NCBI GenBank assembly: GCA_964036045.1
Contig: OZ038397.1
Span: forward strand, 19,159,742-19,223,741
Source of the DNA: Eutreptiella sp. 'Long Island Sound 2002'
Lineage: Eukaryota > Euglenozoa > Euglenophyceae > Eutreptiales > Eutreptiaceae
Direction: 5' to 3'
DNA length: 64,000 nucleotides
The position numbers and the translations under genes were made by a program. The notes beneath the pieces were generated by a model. The model ran no database searches. It was not told the DNA's origin and saw only the letters and a list, made by a program, of their open reading frames with translations. Below are positions 44,311 to 54,470 of the stretch, piece by piece (position 1 is the stretch's first letter; each line of letters starts with the position of its first letter).

Positions 44311-45214
44311 AAAGCCTTAGGGGAAAGGCCGCCTTGGAATATCACTGCATAATGTGGTTCATCCATTGCACCCTGTGTGCCTTGGCCCTGAATTTCCTCC
44401 GGTAGCCAAGAGTCATATGACTTTACGATTTTGGATTATTCATGGGGTTAATGGGGTGATATTGTACTGCATGCAGCACACGTCGCTCTGTGAACCATCC
44501 GCATCTCTGCAGAAAGCTTTCGCTCAGGCCACTTGGCTCTTTTGCATGTGCTTTGTTTGCTTTGCTCTTGAGTCGTGGTAACCAAAGCCTCCGTTGAAGC
44601 AGAGATGGTAGAGTATCCAAGACGGTTTAGTGATGTATCCACGGCTTGTAGGCATCCCACAAGCGTTTGTTGTTCTTGCGCACTTTGTATCGACGTCCCT
44701 TAAGTCGCACTTGCAGTTTGCGCAGCACCCACCTTGCAACATCGTATGACAACACTACTTCAAATCCACACACTGCCCCTTTCCACTGCCCATGTGTTGA
44801 CAATTTTATATCGGTCTTGAGCTGGCGCCAACGGCCCTCAAACCCATGACACAAAAATGGAAACAGTGTGCCAAGTTCCTGCAGGTACTGAGGGACATGA
44901 CATGTCCACACGTGACCCCATGGGGTGGCAGGTGCATCAAACAAATGGAGCAAATCCCTTAACTTTTGTGCTGCGGTCACCACACTATTAATCTGGACGG
45001 CTTTTGGTTTTTGGGTGTATACCACGTCCAACATTGTCTTGGTGTGGGCGAACATTGCTCGCAATAGGTCTGCCTTCTGATAATGTGTACCACGCCACAG
45101 TAGCTGAGTACCACAACTTGCTTGAACCTTCGCAATAATGGCATTATATGCCTGTGTATCATAGAACTTGAGTGCATTCGAGATTGAACGTGGGTACCCG
45201 GTACCCTCCTCCAC

Positions 45215-46033
45215 TAGGATTCGAACGAAATTTACAAGCGAAATTTTCAAGGTAATTTTCAACGAAATTTTCAACGAAATTTAAGTTTATCTTTCAAACG
45301 AAAATTTCAATGAAAATTTGCCGTTCCTTCTTTTTTTATAGACAACATGAAAAACAAGAACTTGAGCACCTGGGGACACTTTACCGTAGTGGAGTACATG
45401 GGGGAGTTGGGGTGGGAGGGGTGTGCTGACGAGGAGATCCTGCTGTGCAGTTGTGGGTTGAGCCCCCCCACCCCCGGTAGCCCCCGCAGCACCTCCCCAG
45501 CAAAGCCCCCCCCCCCCGCCGAGAAACCCAAACCCCCTGCCCTGCCCCCCCCCCAAACCCACGCAACCCAAAAAGCCCTCCATGCTTCCTCTCCAGCAGC
45601 TGCATTGGGCAAGGTTGTGGCTTGTCTTCCAGCCAGCCAAGCCCCGACGGAGCGAGTGTTTAGCTCAGCCGACTGGCAATGTGCTAATCGGGAGCGCCTG
45701 AGTTTTTCCATGTTGGCAACTAAAGTCTTCATTCGTGTCAACTACATGAAGTTGTGCCACGCATGAGTATATCATTGCCATTGGCATCCATCATATTGTT
45801 TGTGGACTTCGCCATTCCAATTGTGATGCGTCCATCAATTTCTTTCATCAAGGGCTTGGTTATAGGTGCCAGGATTCAGTGCTATGATGTTATAGAACCT
45901 CCGCCTTCCCATTGGGACCATAAATTTCATAATTTTCATACTTTTCAAAAAAATCGAAAATTTCACGAAATTTTCACGTTATATTTCACCTGAAATTTAA
46001 AATCCTCATTTTTCACGAAAATTTTAAATCCTA
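45215..46033. mobile_element. Small hAT element nested in the TE-2 transposase gene
   Basis: 819 bp with inverted ends TAGGATT and AATCCTA, and a perfect 8-bp target duplication TCCTCCAC at 45207-45214 and 46034-46041, the hallmark of hAT transposons. Subterminal DNA is full of GAAATTTTC repeats in both orientations. Inside is a remnant of a hAT transposase C-terminus. It is non-autonomous. Confidence 0.92.
45347..45766 (+). CDS. hAT transposase C-terminal dimerisation fragment
   Basis: 139-codon frame. After a Pro-rich stretch, residues about 92-135 read ASQAPTERVFSSADW, then RERLSFSMLATKVFIRVN, the classic hAT C-terminal dimerisation signature (A.SAPxERxFS ... R..L.......L.F...N). The catalytic RNase H part is missing. 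The fragment may come from an internal deletion of a full element. Confidence 0.75.
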   Translation: MKNKNLSTWGHFTVVEYMGELGWEGCADEEILLCSCGLSPPTPGSPRSTSPAKPPPPAEKPKPPALPPPQTHATQKALHASSPAAALGKVVACLPASQAPTERVFSSADWQCANRERLSFSMLATKVFIRVNYMKLCHA

Positions 46034-47096
46034 TCCTCCACATCACCGGTATACGTCACAGTGCCTGTCATGTTGAGCTTGTCAAGGAAATCACTGATCT
46101 GTGTCTCAGTCATTTTGCAGTCTACCCGTAGGATGTCTTCGACAACTGGCTGCTGTACACCATACAACAGGTTCACAATGCCATGAGCGCAATCCATTGG
46201 TCTTTGGTAAATTGGAATTTGGTCAAACAATGCATCTACGGACAATGTGGGCGGTCGCACAGCTGCATCATACCGGCGCACCTCTGGTGCATTTGCATTG
46301 CAGTGGTGGGTAGTGTGCAGGTTGGTGCATCTCGGCCATTCACCTTGTAGTTGAGCATGTGGTCTCCACAAAGGAATACGCGCCCCTGGTAGTCATGCTC
46401 CTCAATGTTGTACATAGTTGTGTTCAACTCGTGCACCATTTCTTCCATTCTGGACACTTGTGAGCTTACCATTTCTTTCAATGTTGCAAGGGTCTCCTGT
46501 CCACGCAATAGAGCAACCAAGGAATGGCGGTCAGGACAATGTGGAGGAATGTTATGAAGGTCAGAGCATAGGGCCACTGTTGCTGCAACAACATGACTGT
46601 GCCACAGGGGTACCCCATCGAAACCAATTCGCATCCACATCTCACCATCTTTCTGCGGGTCAACACAGTCCCAGTTTCCATTTGCAGACAGTGCTGCAGT
46701 CTGCAGCTTGACTACATCATGCCGGTCGCTCCAAACGAGGGGACATTCCCCAACTTGCTTACTCTGGGTAGCAACTGGATCCTGCAAATGATTCCACACG
46801 GGCTCCACACACTCCCAAGGGACTGGACGATCAATGTTGTCACGGATGTCTTTACATGACGCCTTTAATTGTAGGCGCAATCTACATAAGTTCACGGCCT
46901 CCTCGTAGATTGATCGGAGTGTGTCCACAGGTTGCTCAGGTGCCAGCGAGGATTCCGAATTGGTCAGGGTGACAGAGGCCTTGTTCCACGTGTGAACGTT
47001 CCACTTGCCACCAAACTCTCGCTGTAGCTGAGTTTTGATTTTGGTTTGTGCAATTTCCTCGCGTCTTGGCATTGTGCGTTTTCAAAGGTCTGAGAC

Positions 47097-47313
47097 ATGG
47101 CCAGCGATACTAGCAGCGGCTCAGGTGGTTGCCCGGCCCGCAACCCATATGTCGCCCAAATTCAATTGCCGGACCTCACGTGGTCAACAGCCGACCATCA
47201 GATCCTGGGTGTGGGCTATGACGAGGACCTTGGGGTATGGAGTGTGCGGCTCGAGACGCCTTCAGGGGAAACACAAGAACTGCCGGAGACCAACGTGCGC
47301 ATACTGCACTCAG
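47097..47313 (+). CDS. TE-2 accessory gene, first exon
   Basis: ATG at 47097, 25 bp from the start of the divergent transposase gene, so both probably share a promoter. The frame gives about 72 residues (ASDTSSGSGG..., VGYDEDLGVWSVRLETPSGE) and ends at a CAG|GTACTA donor; beyond it the frame turns into repeat sequence and stops. The second exon must lie after the 52-bp repeats, but no acceptor I tested (47684, 47719, 47753) keeps the phase, so the join is unresolved. Confidence 0.5.
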
Positions 47314-47443
47314 GTACTACTGTGCGTTGTTTGGTTTGTGCATGTAGCGTATTATGCATGACAACACAATGCATGACGAATGCATGACATGGCACCAGTT
47401 TCTGTCGGTTGGGTCCATCTATGTGCACCACACAAACGTCCAT

Positions 47444-47660
47444 GCAGTATGTTGTGCACAGGACCACAAAAAACATGCACGGTGCACAAGTCTAATTAGT
47501 ATTGTGCGCACAGGACTGCAAAAAACATGCACGGTGCGCAAGTCTAGTTGGTATCGTGCGCACAGGACTGCAAAAAACATGCACGGTGCACAGGTCTATT
47601 TAGTATCGTGCGCACAGGACTGCAAAAAACATGCACGGTGCACAGGTCTATTTATGCAAC
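47444..47660. repeat. 52-bp tandem repeat, 4 copies, in the TE-2 accessory intron
   Basis: Units start (at GGAC) at 47461, 47513, 47565 and 47617, exactly 52 bp apart. Core: AAAAACATGCACGGTGCACA followed by GTCTA and TGCGCACAGGAC. Related 52-bp units lie at 49784-49965 after the gene. Confidence 0.93.
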
Positions 47661-47810
47661 CCCCCCCCCCCCGACCCCCTGCAGAAAATTCTGACTGCAC
47701 CCCCCCCCCCTCCCTGCAGTGTTTTGTCCACCCTGACACAAATTCTGACACAGGCACATGCTTGGGCAACACGACTGGCCCCGCTCCCTGCTTGCCTCCT
47801 GCTGCCCATC

Positions 47811-49220
47811 ATGGTTCGTGAAAAAACACAAAAGGCCGGGCAGTACCGCAAAGTTGCTGTGGCTGCGAGTATGCACATCCAGGGTGCATCCAGAGCGCTG
47901 GCATATGGCGAGGGAGCAATGCCGGGTACGAAGACAGCCCAGGTGCCTACAACAACAAAGGGCATGCATGACTTGCGCAACCCCGACACCTTGGCGAAGA
48001 CCTGGCTGTACGCGCTGCAATTGGACAAATGCCAAGCGGACTGGATGGCAGCGTTCCACCACTCGCCTTCAACAGCGCCTACCGCAACGACCCTACAAGC
48101 ATGGGAGCCGCGCCTAGTAGGCGCATGGTCATGTGGCGAGGCCTCACCGGCTGCAAATGCACTCATCAGCGTGGTGTGTTTGCTATTCGCTGACGTATTC
48201 GATGACTTTTCCAGCTTGTTGCCTGAGAAGCGCGCCTTCAACAAGGAGATGCATCCGTGGTCCCAAAGGCTAACGTTTGGACTTCTGGGCTATGGGCTAC
48301 TTATGGTCACCGACCGCAACTGGTATGTTCCGCACAATGAGGAAGCTGCCCTTGATGCCCGCCACCTCACCGTGAACTTCCGGTTGCACCATGCGCTGAA
48401 GCCCTTGGCAATCAATACCGGGCACCGTTTGATGAGGGAGGAGACGAACCCTGCTGTCCCTGTAGACAAAGCGGGCCCACCGAAAACACCCACTTCAGCC
48501 CCAACGCAGCCCAAGCCGCGAGCACCCACCACGACTGCCAAGGGTGCAAAGGTGTCAGCAGGTGTAGTTGCCGCAGGAGAGTGGGTTGATGTCGACAACA
48601 ACAAGGGATCCGACAAGGCCCGGCACATCCACCTGGTGTGCAAGCAACCTGCTGCAGGGGTGGTGGGGACCGTTGCGGTGCAGGTGCGAGTTGGGCAAAG
48701 CCGCGCGGCAGCAAACACCATCGGGCTACCATGTAAGGCGAAACGTGGTGTGGTTTCCCCAAGTGCCAGCATGCAGGTTCAAGATATTGTGCTCTTGGCT
48801 TTGTGGTCCAACAATAGGATCCGTTGCATTGCAATGGAACCCATTGACACGGACACTTGGGCATTTATTCGCCCTTTTACCAGCTTTCCTTTGACGTCTT
48901 TGACAGCCCTCAAAAAGGGCCCATTGCCCGAGCCATTGGGTAACCTGGCTCGGCAGGCATTGGCCGTGTTCATGCGGCAGGGCAACAATGTGCCTCGCAC
49001 GCCTTTTGTTGTTTCGCAAGATATGTCAGGTCATCAGGTTCAGGCACCCGCAGACCAGGAGCAAAAGCCCAAGAACCCGAAGAAGGACAAGAACCAGGAC
49101 ACCAGGGATAAGGGGGGGGGGGGTCCCACAAAAAAAACAAGAACAGGAGCAACAGCCGGCCCAAAAAAAGCAGGAGCCGGAGCAGGAGCAGGAGCAAAGG
49201 GAGGGGTCCGAAAAAAGTAG
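47811..49220 (+). CDS. TE-2 accessory protein, main exon (unknown, RS-rich end)
   Basis: From the ATG at 47811, 469 codons; the frame is open further upstream and probably belongs to a spliced gene starting at 47097. No known domain. The first 200 residues include a globular stretch (LLFADVFDDFSSLLPEKRAF, FGLLGYGLLMVTDRNWYVP), followed by a Pro/Thr/Lys-rich linker and a beta-rich region to about 400. After a G12 run at 49112-49123 the annotated frame becomes Ala/Gly-rich and stops at 49220. The next frame stays open to 49659 and encodes many Arg-Ser repeats (SRSRSRSNS, SPSGDRSRSPSHRDS) and a conserved-looking tail ending in WIDALPVDL. I suspect an indel in the G run, so the true end would be 49659. 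Confidence 0.55.
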   Translation: MVREKTQKAGQYRKVAVAASMHIQGASRALAYGEGAMPGTKTAQVPTTTKGMHDLRNPDTLAKTWLYALQLDKCQADWMAAFHHSPSTAPTATTLQAWEPRLVGAWSCGEASPAANALISVVCLLFADVFDDFSSLLPEKRAFNKEMHPWSQRLTFGLLGYGLLMVTDRNWYVPHNEEAALDARHLTVNFRLHHALKPLAINTGHRLMREETNPAVPVDKAGPPKTPTSAPTQPKPRAPTTTAKGAKVSAGVVAAGEWVDVDNNKGSDKARHIHLVCKQPAAGVVGTVAVQVRVGQSRAAANTIGLPCKAKRGVVSPSASMQVQDIVLLALWSNNRIRCIAMEPIDTDTWAFIRPFTSFPLTSLTALKKGPLPEPLGNLARQALAVFMRQGNNVPRTPFVVSQDMSGHQVQAPADQEQKPKNPKKDKNQDTRDKGGGGPTKKTRTGATAGPKKAGAGAGAGAKGGVRKK

Positions 49221-49659
49221 GAGCAGGAGCAGGAGCAACAGCAAAGGGGGGTGGTCCGAAAAAAGCAAGAGCAGGAGCCGCAGCAAGGGGAAGTCACAGA
49301 AGGGTCGTTCTCCCAGCGGCGATCGTAGTCGTAGTCCGAGCCACCGTGACAGTTCCGACGGTAGTTCAAGCAGCGCGTCGGACAAGTACAGGTCGCGGAA
49401 GACGCGCCGCGCCGAGCAGCAGCAGGCTCTGCAGGAGGCCCACGCGCTTAATCAGGTTTTAGAAAAGCAGTTGCACCGTGTTTGTACCGTGTTTTCGCTG
49501 AAGGGCACGGCTGCCTCCGACTGGGCACAGTGTGCCCTATCGCGCACGACAGTGGCCCGGACCTACAAGGGCGCCACCAGAGGCGAGCCCATGCCTGATT
49601 CTTTTTGGAGTGACTGGATCGACGCGCTGCCGGTGGACCTGCATTCTGCCACCAAGTGA
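49221..49659 (+). CDS. RS-repeat C-terminal part of the TE-2 accessory protein (shifted frame)
   Basis: Continuation in the +1 frame after the G12 run. It contains Gln/Glu-rich, then Arg/Ser dipeptide repeats as in splicing-type RS domains, then a helical Glu/Gln/Ala stretch and a compact tail with SLKGTAASDW and SFWSDWIDAL. It is best read as the real C-terminus of the upstream frame. Confidence 0.5.
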
Positions 49660-49783
49660 TGTTGCAGTTTTTGCTGGATTTGATCTGTGTTGTGTTGTGT
49701 TGTGTTGTGTTTTGTTATTTGTGTGCCGCACAGATTGCTACTTGGACAGATCTACATTGCAGAAAGAGCTTAGGTAGTACAAA

Positions 49784-49965
49784 AAACTGCACGGTGCACG
49801 GGTCCAGATAGTATGTTGCGCACAGATAGTATAAAAACATGCACGGTGCATGGGTCCAAGTAGTATGTTGCGCACAGATAGTATAAAAACATGCACGGTG
49901 CACGGGTCCATGTAGTATCTTGCGCACAGATAGTATAAAAACATGCACGGTGCACGAGTCTAGAT
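49784..49965. repeat. 52-bp tandem repeat near the right end of TE-2
   Basis: Four units with the core TGCACGGTGCACGGGTCCA and TTGCGCACAGATAGTATAAA, 52 bp apart. They are clearly related to the intron copies at 47444-47660, so the repeat is both subterminal and internal to TE-2, as the palindrome is in TE-1. Confidence 0.9.
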
Positions 49966-50118
49966 TGCAACGGTATGCAACCTAAACCGAAGTCTAGGTA
50001 GTCAAAAGCATGCACCACACACGGGTTCGGATTGCTTTTTCTGGCAACCTACACCCGAAAATTGTGCGTAATACTGCATGCAAACGGCGCAAAGCATGAG
50101 AATACGGGTGGGTACATA

Positions 50119-53100
50119 GGGTTAGCACGTACATACAATGACACACCGCAAATGCAAAGACAAAGCAGAGAACAAGAAGGGATATTATTCAATATTATGT
50201 GCCCAACGAACAGCAAACCATGGGGACATGCACACCATACAAGTTTGTCGACTACATTTGCTAAAGGGAATGCATTTTTGACAAATATTGCTTTGCATAT
50301 TGCATTGCGTGAACACTCATCGGCTGTGTTGGCATCCAACTGGCAACCCACAACGGCACCGATGGCCAAACAACAATCTGTGATAGGTTTTGATAGCGCC
50401 ACGAAAGGGAATGGACAAAAATGTGAGTGCAAAGGTTTTAGGTGTTCATTTGCATAGTGCATTGACATGCACCTTCCATACTATGTTGAGACCACCACCA
50501 TGCTCAATTGATTTGGTTGAGGAGTTGGGGCGTGTTTGCCTACTGGTGGCCACTAAACCTACCTTCATGTTTGTGTGCCCTGCTGAAGTGGTTGTGTTTG
50601 CTACTGGTCCTTGTGCAGAAAGGCTGTGTGCCGAGTGTCTCTTTTTTTTGTTTTTGTTTGCATCGTGCCGTGCAATTCAAGGATAGGGTCTAGCACCAGT
50701 AGAAGCTTGAGGAGTTCTTTTCGTTGTTTTCTATGATTCTATCTATCATTTTGCAATGGTGTTGAGGTCGTGCAACAGCAATTATGCCCATTGTAATTTA
50801 CCTAGTAGACACGATGGTGGGCATGACACGGTATTTACGAGGGGTTGGAAACAAGCTACACATGTTACACACATGTAGCACACCTAGGTTACAAATGGGG
50901 TTGTGCCACCGAACTACACACCTAGGATTAGGGTGACAGCGGGGGTGGGGGGCCGGGGAAATCAACCAACCATGACAATGCCTCCTCATGCCCCTTGATG
51001 CTAAACACAAAACAAAAGATGCACCAACCTCTTCACCACGGCTTAAAACCTCATCAACTTCCATGAGTCAGGGGTACCACAACTACCCAGCACTGCTCTC
51101 AAACACCAACAACACATGCAAGGCAATGGTGGCTGACAGCAACCACACCGGGGGCAGATTTGATTCTTGGGACTGAAGAACCATGCCACTCAATTCCGTA
51201 TGCGCTTTCCTTGCCTTGTTTCGAAATTTAGCACCATGGACCTTCCAAACCGTTCCCTGCAAAGCACACGACATAAGACCAAAATGGTGAATGAGCTTTG
51301 CAAAACAAATGAGGGACACAACTGAAGGTGGGGAGTCATGCTAAGTATAGGCAGTTTCCGAAAGACACTCACATGAAATACGACAAGTGCTCTTGTGCTT
51401 TGCGTCTTGCATTGCAATTAACTCTGTTTTTGTGTTTCACAGTCTTCTTCCATTGAGATTTGTGCACTGCTGCATTTGTACTGCCCTGTCCGTTGGAACC
51501 AAGCTGAAAAGGCACTGCCCAAAGGGACTGCATTTAGGAGAGAAGATGTGACATGTGTTGTGCCTGCACAATTTTATCCCACAAGTGCGTGGGACAATAC
51601 ACTCTACGCAATAATTTTCATTGAACACAACCATTTCTAGACCACGTGTGCTGTACAACGCTGCAAGCTTCAAACATGTTGAGTGGTCTAAAATAGAAGA
51701 GCAATGCTAAAGCATTGCACAGAGGCGCCCCAACGGAGACTGGGTAATAGGGGGGGGGGGGGTTCTTGAGCTCCGATCCACGATCCGCGCCGATCCTGGG
51801 GGGGGGGGATTTTCTTGAGCTGCGATCCACGATCCATGGAAGGTATAGTGAGGAGACAGGTTGCCAATTGGACTGAACTTGCAACATAAATTGTTCATTG
51901 TACAGAAATTTGAAAAACAAATTTCAATCAAGAAGCATGCGTGGATGATTTTTTGCTTTGTGCTTGCATTCTACACCATAATAGCAGATGCACTTTGAAC
52001 AATTGTTTAGAAGCATTTTGTGGATCGTTTTTGCCTTTGTGCTTGCATACTACACTTTGTACAATTTTTTAATAAGCATTTTGTGGATCGATTTTTGCTT
52101 TGTTGTTACATGCTACCTCAAGCAAGAAGCATGTGTGGATTGTTTTTGCATAGTACTCCATAACACCAGATGCACTTTGCACAATTTTTTAATAAGCTTT
52201 TTGTGGATCATTTTTTGCTTTGTGCTTGCGCGTCATAACTAAACACCGGGCGTCATTTCCTTCAAGGTTGGGCATGTTAGATAGATATGAGGATTATGAC
52301 CCCGCCTTCTACGGGATCGGTTTTGAGATTGATCGTTTTGGGGGGCAAGCAGCCGGTGGTCGTTCATACTTGCTCACACAAGTTGGGTTCCCCTCTTTTG
52401 TGCTTGAGTACGTGTACTTGAAGTACCTCCATGGGCGTAGCACCTATGTCTATCAACGGTGGCATCAATTCTCTCGTTGTGACTTATGGGTGCTGTTTGC
52501 TTCTTGAAACATCACCCACCTATGCCTTCCATGCCTTCGACCCATGTGTTTTGGCTGGTTTTGGTGGTTTTTGAACTTTTTGATCCGCACCCCTAGGCAA
52601 CAAGGGGGGGGGGGGGTTGCCGGACCTCCGATCCACGATCTGCGCCGATCCTTGGGGGGGGGGGGTTCCCGGACCTCCGATCCGCCGCGGATCAGATTGC
52701 CCAACATTGTGTCACCAACATACTGAGCCTGGGGTGCCCTTTTTATAGTTGGGTATAGTGGTATAAATCAGTCATGCCCTTACTTCTACAAAAGCACCAA
52801 GACTGATGTGCTGGTCGGGATAGAGGAGGCAAAGCGTCACGTGTGATTCTATGGTGCTTAACGACCCTGTTTCAGGTGCAGATGCTGTTGATATGACTAT
52901 CAGAGTACAGGAGCCAGCACACGAAAAGCGGGGGCTGAGTTGGCAACCGTACTCGGAACACGGGTAAGGGAGGGCTGTCGTGTTTCATATGCTTTGCTGT
53001 GCTTTTTCTGGTCACTGAAATGTATGAGGGTGCACCTGCAGGTAAGGTTTCAAGTCAGAGACATGCCCTGTGATAGTACTCACCTCATGGGCAGTGTGGA

Positions 53101-54470
53101 AAAACATGAGGAAGTGGGACGGATGCATGATTGCAGTGTACATACATGCATATATGCATCAAGCAGTTTTGCCGAGGCGAGATAGCATGATCAGCACCCT
53201 TTGCCTGTGTGTCGATTACGATTTCTGACTCAGCTTCTCATGAGCAATATTGTGTATTGATTGAGGAGTTGTGCGGGTGTTGAGCGTGCTCTTGTGAGTT
53301 GGTCTCCAAAGCGGAGAGGAATCAAAGTGGCAACATAACTCCTTTTGGGTCCCCCATTGGCAAACCTCTTGATTCGACGGTTCTGGAAGTGTGTGTGTCA
53401 GGCAAACACTCCCTTTCACGAGGTGCCTAGCTGCAGCCCTTGACACCAACAGCCCCACCCCCCTCAAGATGGCCAAAATGTTTAACAAGGTCCCGACCAC
53501 ATTTGGCATTGAAGGCGCCAGAAAATTTTTTATCACATGGTGGGAGGTAAATTTTCTTTTCTACCCCAAGTGTGTATGCTCAAGATGCTCAGAGTTTCAT
53601 GGGGAATCTGAATATGTGTGCAAAACATCAGGAGTTTTTCTGACCCCTAATCTCCCCCATCCAGCCCCCCCAATTTCAAATTGTTTGCTGGGACCGAACC
53701 TCCCAGGGGGTAAAAATTTTGTTTCAAGAACCCCACATCATTTTGAGGTATGTATGTTGGGACCCCATACTGGCTGCCCCCGTGACCCCCCCCATCCCCC
53801 CCCTTCAGGGGGGCAAAATGTTTAGGGGGTGCCGACGTCGGGAGCTGCACCTGGGCGCCCCCCATGCTCCCTATAGGGGGGCTGGATCATGCGCACTAGT
53901 GGACCAGACGTACGTAACAGCCATGCCACAAATAGAAACATTTGTCATGGAAACAACTGTCACCTGTCACCTCGTGGGAATCAGTATATCCATTTGAAGT
54001 ACACTCGGAATGGGCTATGAGTGCAAAGTGGGAACAGTGATGAGAGTCACCGAGGCACAGATGAGCTCTGGTCGGCGCAAGGTTGCCCGCAGAGTCCGCA
54101 GCCTCCACTGGCCATCATGGTGGAATGCATGTCGTGATTGTGGCAGAGGTGGCTGACTGGATGCCCAACTGACTGGATCCCCGGAACCCCCCCCCCCCCC
54201 ACCCCACCCCACCCACCCCTCCTTGGTCGAACGACAACCCTGCCTACAGCTTGTGCACATTTGATGAAAACAACTCTTGACAGCGCTGATCGACACTGAA
54301 TGCCACCATGAAAGCCCCGTGGCATGCTGGGCTGAAGCACTGAGAGATCCCGACTCACTGCAATCCTCGAGGCTTACTGCAATCATCCACCCTCGTCGGT
54401 GCAGCATTCGCACCGCCCTGTCCCGTGTCTGCAGGACGGTCCGGATGTCTCGTTGTTGTTGTGCGGCGGC
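50119..54470. other. Mostly non-coding interval with scattered repeats
   Basis: No gene can be supported apart from weak frames. Two related blocks of long G runs around CCGATCCACGATC lie at 51750-51837 and 52604-52692. Diverged repeats of ttttgtggatc...tttgctttgtgcttgc fill 51930-52230. A possible exon at 53391-53549 (ending KFFITWWE before a GTAAAT donor) has no recognised relatives. A C run followed by CACCCCACC repeats lies at 54188-54215. Confidence 0.6.
52274..52507 (+). CDS. Hypothetical small protein
   Basis: 77 codons from an ATG; Tyr/Phe-rich (MLDRYEDYDPAFYGIGF) and unlike the surrounding repeat-derived frames. No family recognised. It may be an exon or a chance frame. Confidence 0.2.
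   Translation: MLDRYEDYDPAFYGIGFEIDRFGGQAAGGRSYLLTQVGFPSFVLEYVYLKYLHGRSTYVYQRWHQFSRCDLWVLFAS

Larger units (their letters stand above)
44627..47072 (-). pseudogene. TE-2 transposase, DDE type, split by hAT insertion and a frameshift
   Basis: Three pieces in order on the minus strand. 47072-46236 has FDGVPLW (Asp152) and VFLCGDHML (Asp237). 46371-46024, in another frame, continues with DCAHGIVNLLYG. 45274-44627 carries the end with CHGFEGRWRQLKTDIK (candidate catalytic Glu). Removing the hAT insert and one target copy joins the second and third pieces in the same frame, so the insertion is recent. The remaining fault is a one-base shift near 46300. The order Asp, GD(H/G), D..H helix, E followed by R and K is the same as in the TE-1 protein. 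Confidence 0.7.
43884..50118. mobile_element. TE-2: second TATG-ended DNA transposon
   Basis: Perfect 21-bp inverted ends beginning TATGTACCCACCCGT at 43884 and, reversed, ending at 50118. TA lies on both sides if the ends are counted from TGTACCC. Contents: a broken DDE-type gene on the minus strand with a nested hAT element, and a divergent spliced accessory gene on the plus strand starting 25 bp away. Subterminal regions are rich in GTGCAC and TGCGCA palindromes. The TATG start, palindromic subterminal DNA, and motif order of the DDE protein match TE-1, so the two may be one superfamily. Confidence 0.8.
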
